NCBI GenBank assembly: GCA_964476135.1
Contig: CAYYYG010000043.1
Span: 1-8,315, forward strand
Direction: 5' to 3'
Origin: CAYYYG01 sp964476135
Lineage (GTDB): Bacteria; Patescibacteriota; Microgenomatia; UBA1406; GWC2-37-13
DNA length: 8,315 nt
The position numbers and the translations under genes were made by a program. Below the pieces are notes generated by a model. It saw nothing but the letters and a program-made list of their open reading frames with translations. It was not told the origin of the DNA and ran no database searches. This document shows, piece after piece, positions 6,419 to 8,315 of the stretch (position 1 is the stretch's first letter; each line of letters begins with the position of its first letter).

Positions 6419-7349
6419 GTTTACGGGTAATAATTTCTACATACGCATCCTCCAGTGTCGGACTGTGAATTCCCAATTGAGTAAGTGGAGTCTTTATGCT
6501 TTGAATTATCTGCTGCGCCGATCGGCCTTTGAGATGTATTTTAATTGGACCTTCACCAACAAAATTCACTTTTAAGTGATTTAATTCAAGTTTTAGTGCT
6601 GTACGGTCGGCGGCGTCGGCAGTTATGTAATTTTCTATGAGTGTGGTTTTTATTTCTTCCGGAGAACCTTTAGCAACGATTTTTCCATCGTCGATAATAC
6701 AAACATAATCCGATCCTTCAGCCTCTTCGAGATAATGAGTGGTCAGGAAAATAGTTATTTCTTCTGTTTTTCGTATATCCTGAAGATACTTCCATAAATT
6801 TTGGCGGCTTATCGGATCGAGGCCTGTAGTTGGCTCATCAAGAAACAATACTTTCGGCCGGTGCATGAGGCTTCGTATGATTTCGAGCTTGCGTTTCATG
6901 CCGCCGGAAAGCGATTTTACCGGCTTATGAATATCTTTTTCCAACCCCAACACCTCGGCAAGAGCGAATACCTTTTTTTTATATTCCGCAGCCATCAGGC
7001 CGAATGTCGGCATATAGGGGAACAGGTTATATAAATTTGCATGAAATCTGATATTTTCCTCGGCTGTCAGGTTTTGATCCAAACTCGGGTTCTGAAAGAT
7101 CACCCCGATCGCTTGCCGCACGGCATCGGGCCGCTTTTCCACATCGTGACCGCCGATGACAACCTTACCTGAAGTTATCGATAGAAGCGTAGTTAAGATC
7201 GAGATGGTTGTTGTTTTTCCGGCACCGTTGGGGCCGAGCAGTGAAAAAAACGCCCCTTCTTCCACATAAAAAGAAATATCATCGACCGAATTTTTGTCCG
7301 ATTTTTTATATCGTTTAACTAGATTGGAAACCTCGATAACATGATTCAT
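6411..7349 (-). CDS. ABC-2 type transporter ATP-binding protein (DrrA-like)
   Basis: A 312-residue ATPase subunit that powers the adjacent permease. Walker A GPNGAGKT is at 39-46, the Q-loop glutamine at 86 (FQNPSLD), the signature LSGGM at 147-151, Walker B VLFLDEP at 167-173, the D-loop TGLD at 175-178, and the H-loop His205 in TTHYLEEA. The Q-loop context FQNPSLDQNLTAEENI and a C-terminal accessory domain ending in TLEDAYVEI (298-306) are typical of the DrrA/CcmA-like group partnered with ABC-2 permeases. It is the first gene of a two-gene operon. The ATG has TATAAT ending 6 nt upstream and no SD, so the operon mRNA is predicted to be leaderless at this end. Confidence 0.95.
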   Translation of the reverse strand: MNHVIEVSNLVKRYKKSDKNSVDDISFYVEEGAFFSLLGPNGAGKTTTISILTTLLSITSGKVVIGGHDVEKRPDAVRQAIGVIFQNPSLDQNLTAEENIRFHANLYNLFPYMPTFGLMAAEYKKKVFALAEVLGLEKDIHKPVKSLSGGMKRKLEIIRSLMHRPKVLFLDEPTTGLDPISRQNLWKYLQDIRKTEEITIFLTTHYLEEAEGSDYVCIIDDGKIVAKGSPEEIKTTLIENYITADAADRTALKLELNHLKVNFVGEGPIKIHLKGRSAQQIIQSIKTPLTQLGIHSPTLEDAYVEIITRKHA

Positions 7350-7355
7350 GAGTTA

Positions 7356-7361
7356 ATTATA
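7356..7361 (-). promoter_or_regulatory. -10 promoter of ABC operon, leaderless configuration
   Basis: Minus strand TATAAT, a perfect hexamer, ends 6 nt before the ATG at 7349. The preceding bases are GGG, so this is the only visible leaderless site here without the TGn extension. No good -35 is seen. Confidence 0.6.
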
Positions 7362-7524
7362 CCCTTATAATTGTGAATCTACCCGACAGATGCTGGTTGG
7401 ACTTTTTGCCGCTCTTAACAACGTTCGGATAATTCTAGAATACGTGTTTGGACTCTAAAATGAATGCATACTGTAAAGACAGAAACGGTCGCGTCTAAAA
7501 TGTGGGTCGTATCGGATTTACTCA

Positions 7525-7533
7525 TGGTAATAT
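7525..7533 (+). promoter_or_regulatory. extended -10 promoter of glycosyltransferase gene, leaderless configuration
   Basis: TGG-TAATAT ends 6 nt before GTG 7540. The hexamer is weaker (matches TANNNT), but the TGn and the spacing equal those at the other genes. The hexamer also contains the in-frame stop TAA (7528-7530), so the coding region cannot start further upstream. Confidence 0.45.
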
Positions 7534-7539
7534 TGTACC

Positions 7540-8315
7540 GTGGGAATTTCTGCTGTTATGACATGCTATAATCGCGATATCGCGTTGGTTGACGGGGCCA
7601 TTTCGAGCGTCCTGGATACCGCTTCTCATCCTGATTTCCAACTATTTCTACTTGATAATCATTCTCCGAACGACGAGGTGCGCAGGCTGCTGCAAACTTA
7701 CCGTGACCCAAGGCTGCAGGTTTTGGATTTTGGACGGAATATGGGTAAAGGCAGGGGTTTTAATGCTGTTTGGGATGCTGGCAGAATACGAAAAGACGAC
7801 TATGTTACGGTCATATCCGATGATATCGAGGTTTTGACCCCATGCTGGGACAGCAGGTTTATCGGGATATTTCAGGAAGATGAGCGGGTGGGGAGCGTTT
7901 CTGCCTTTATAGAGTCGGGGCCGGGCATGCCCGAACCAGAAAGTTTAGAGAAAAAGTCGATCGGAAAAGAAGAAATTCTGATCGCACGCGGATCGATCGG
8001 CGGAGACCTCACCATGTATCGGCCTGGTCTTGTTGAGGCGGCAGGCCTGTTTGCCCCCACGTTATATGGCCATGAAGATCATGATATGGCCTGGAAATTG
8101 GGAGAGATGGGGTATGTTTCCGGATATGTAAAAGACATAAAAATAAATCACTATGGCCATGCTGATGTCGAATGGGCTGAGTGGAAAAGGGAGATGCATG
8201 ATGGAAAAACAGGATTGCAATTTTCCGAATGGTTGAGGATGAAAGCCGGTGATCCGTATCAGAAATTAAGGGATGTGGCGATGACAAGATTCCATATTCC
8301 ACTGGAAGGCCAGAG
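7540..8315 (+). CDS. Family 2 (GT-A) glycosyltransferase, 3' end outside window
   Basis: 258 residues are visible and the frame is open at the window edge. The GTG start is chosen because it gives the first beta-strand M-G-I-S-A-V-M-T-C-Y-N-R typical of GT2 enzymes, and because a -10 lies at the standard distance. ATG 7558 would cut this strand. Motifs follow in order: LLDNHSPND (37-45, nucleotide-sugar site), NMGKGRGFN (67-75), VISDDIEVL (91-99) with the metal-binding acidic pair D94-D95 in the DxD position, and GHEDHDMAWKL (177-187) with the ED catalytic-base motif. A histidine-rich N-H-Y-G-H lies at 203-207. It should transfer a sugar from an activated donor onto an envelope glycan, lipid or protein; donor and acceptor are unknown. 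Divergent from the ABC-2 exporter. Confidence 0.88.
   Translation, partial: MGISAVMTCYNRDIALVDGAISSVLDTASHPDFQLFLLDNHSPNDEVRRLLQTYRDPRLQVLDFGRNMGKGRGFNAVWDAGRIRKDDYVTVISDDIEVLTPCWDSRFIGIFQEDERVGSVSAFIESGPGMPEPESLEKKSIGKEEILIARGSIGGDLTMYRPGLVEAAGLFAPTLYGHEDHDMAWKLGEMGYVSGYVKDIKINHYGHADVEWAEWKREMHDGKTGLQFSEWLRMKAGDPYQKLRDVAMTRFHIPLEGQ

Larger units (their letters stand above)
7350..7539. other. divergent intergenic region between ABC operon and glycosyltransferase
   Basis: 190 bp with no gene that I can support. A start-proximal -10 element sits at each end, one per strand. Between them are a 10-bp palindrome ATTCTAGAAT (7432-7441) and a repeated 9-mer TCTAAAATG (7454-7462 and 7494-7502). Either could be a regulator site or chance. 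Confidence 0.5.

Noticed and set aside
7460..7498. 12-residue open frame ATG...TAA in the divergent spacer
   Set aside because: Too short to judge, no -10 at the leaderless distance and no SD. The repeated TCTAAAATG around its ATG is also found 40 bp later without an equivalent frame.
7589..7837. 82-codon frame within the glycosyltransferase region
   Set aside because: A shifted-frame shadow; the GT2 frame from 7540 has all family motifs through the same stretch.
1..8315. A novel multi-gene system (defence, mobile element, CRISPR, toxin-antitoxin)
   Set aside because: Every gene has a recognisable housekeeping or membrane family. No direct-repeat arrays, transposase or integrase genes, or paired small genes were seen. 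The only unusual system-level signal is the leaderless promoter layout.

Overview
The window is part of a compact bacterial genome. The exact run of 100 N points to a metagenome scaffold. It holds two tRNA genes, three complete single-gene units, one two-gene ABC transporter operon, and three genes that are incomplete (at the left edge, at the N gap, and at the right edge). Base composition is moderate, in the mid-40s % GC by eye. No start codon has a convincing Shine-Dalgarno sequence. Neither tRNA encodes its CCA end. No gene here fixes the phylum. Compactness, lack of SD sites and gene mix would fit a Patescibacteria/CPR-type lineage or another lineage rich in leaderless mRNAs, but that is inference.

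Layout. Positions 1-374 (+) hold the C-terminal part of a COG2085 NAD(P)-binding reductase (F420:NADP oxidoreductase-like), whose stop codon lies inside the oppositely oriented tRNA-His(GTG) gene (366-440, -). Next comes era (460-1326, -), then tRNA-Gln(TTG) (1411-1481, +) and a P-type cation ATPase of the Ca2+/PMR1-like P2 class (1576-4080, +). An N gap (4152-4251) cuts off the start of a DUF368/PopT-type undecaprenyl-phosphate translocase gene (visible 4253-4870, +). A six-helix DUF4386 membrane protein follows (4970-5629, +). Convergent to it is an ABC-2 exporter operon on the minus strand: ATPase 6411-7349, then permease 5639-6418, overlapping by 8 nt. Divergent from the exporter, a family 2 glycosyltransferase starts at GTG 7540 and runs off the right edge.

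The clearest non-gene signal is a uniform promoter grammar. All five protein genes with a visible, promoter-proximal start (era, P-type ATPase, DUF4386, ABC ATPase, glycosyltransferase) have a TANNNT -10 hexamer ending exactly 6 nt before the start codon, which places the predicted transcription start on the first base of ATG/GTG. Four of the five also carry the TGn extended -10, as do both tRNA promoters and the likely promoter of the PopT-type gene; recognisable -35 boxes are mostly absent. This predicts leaderless mRNAs driven by extended -10 promoters, and it supports the GTG start of the glycosyltransferase.

Functionally, the PopT-type lipid-carrier translocase, the glycosyltransferase, the ABC-2 exporter and the cation pump are all cell-envelope or membrane functions. 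They are separate transcription units, however, and nothing shows that they form one pathway. I found no CRISPR array, transposon, toxin-antitoxin pair or defence cassette.
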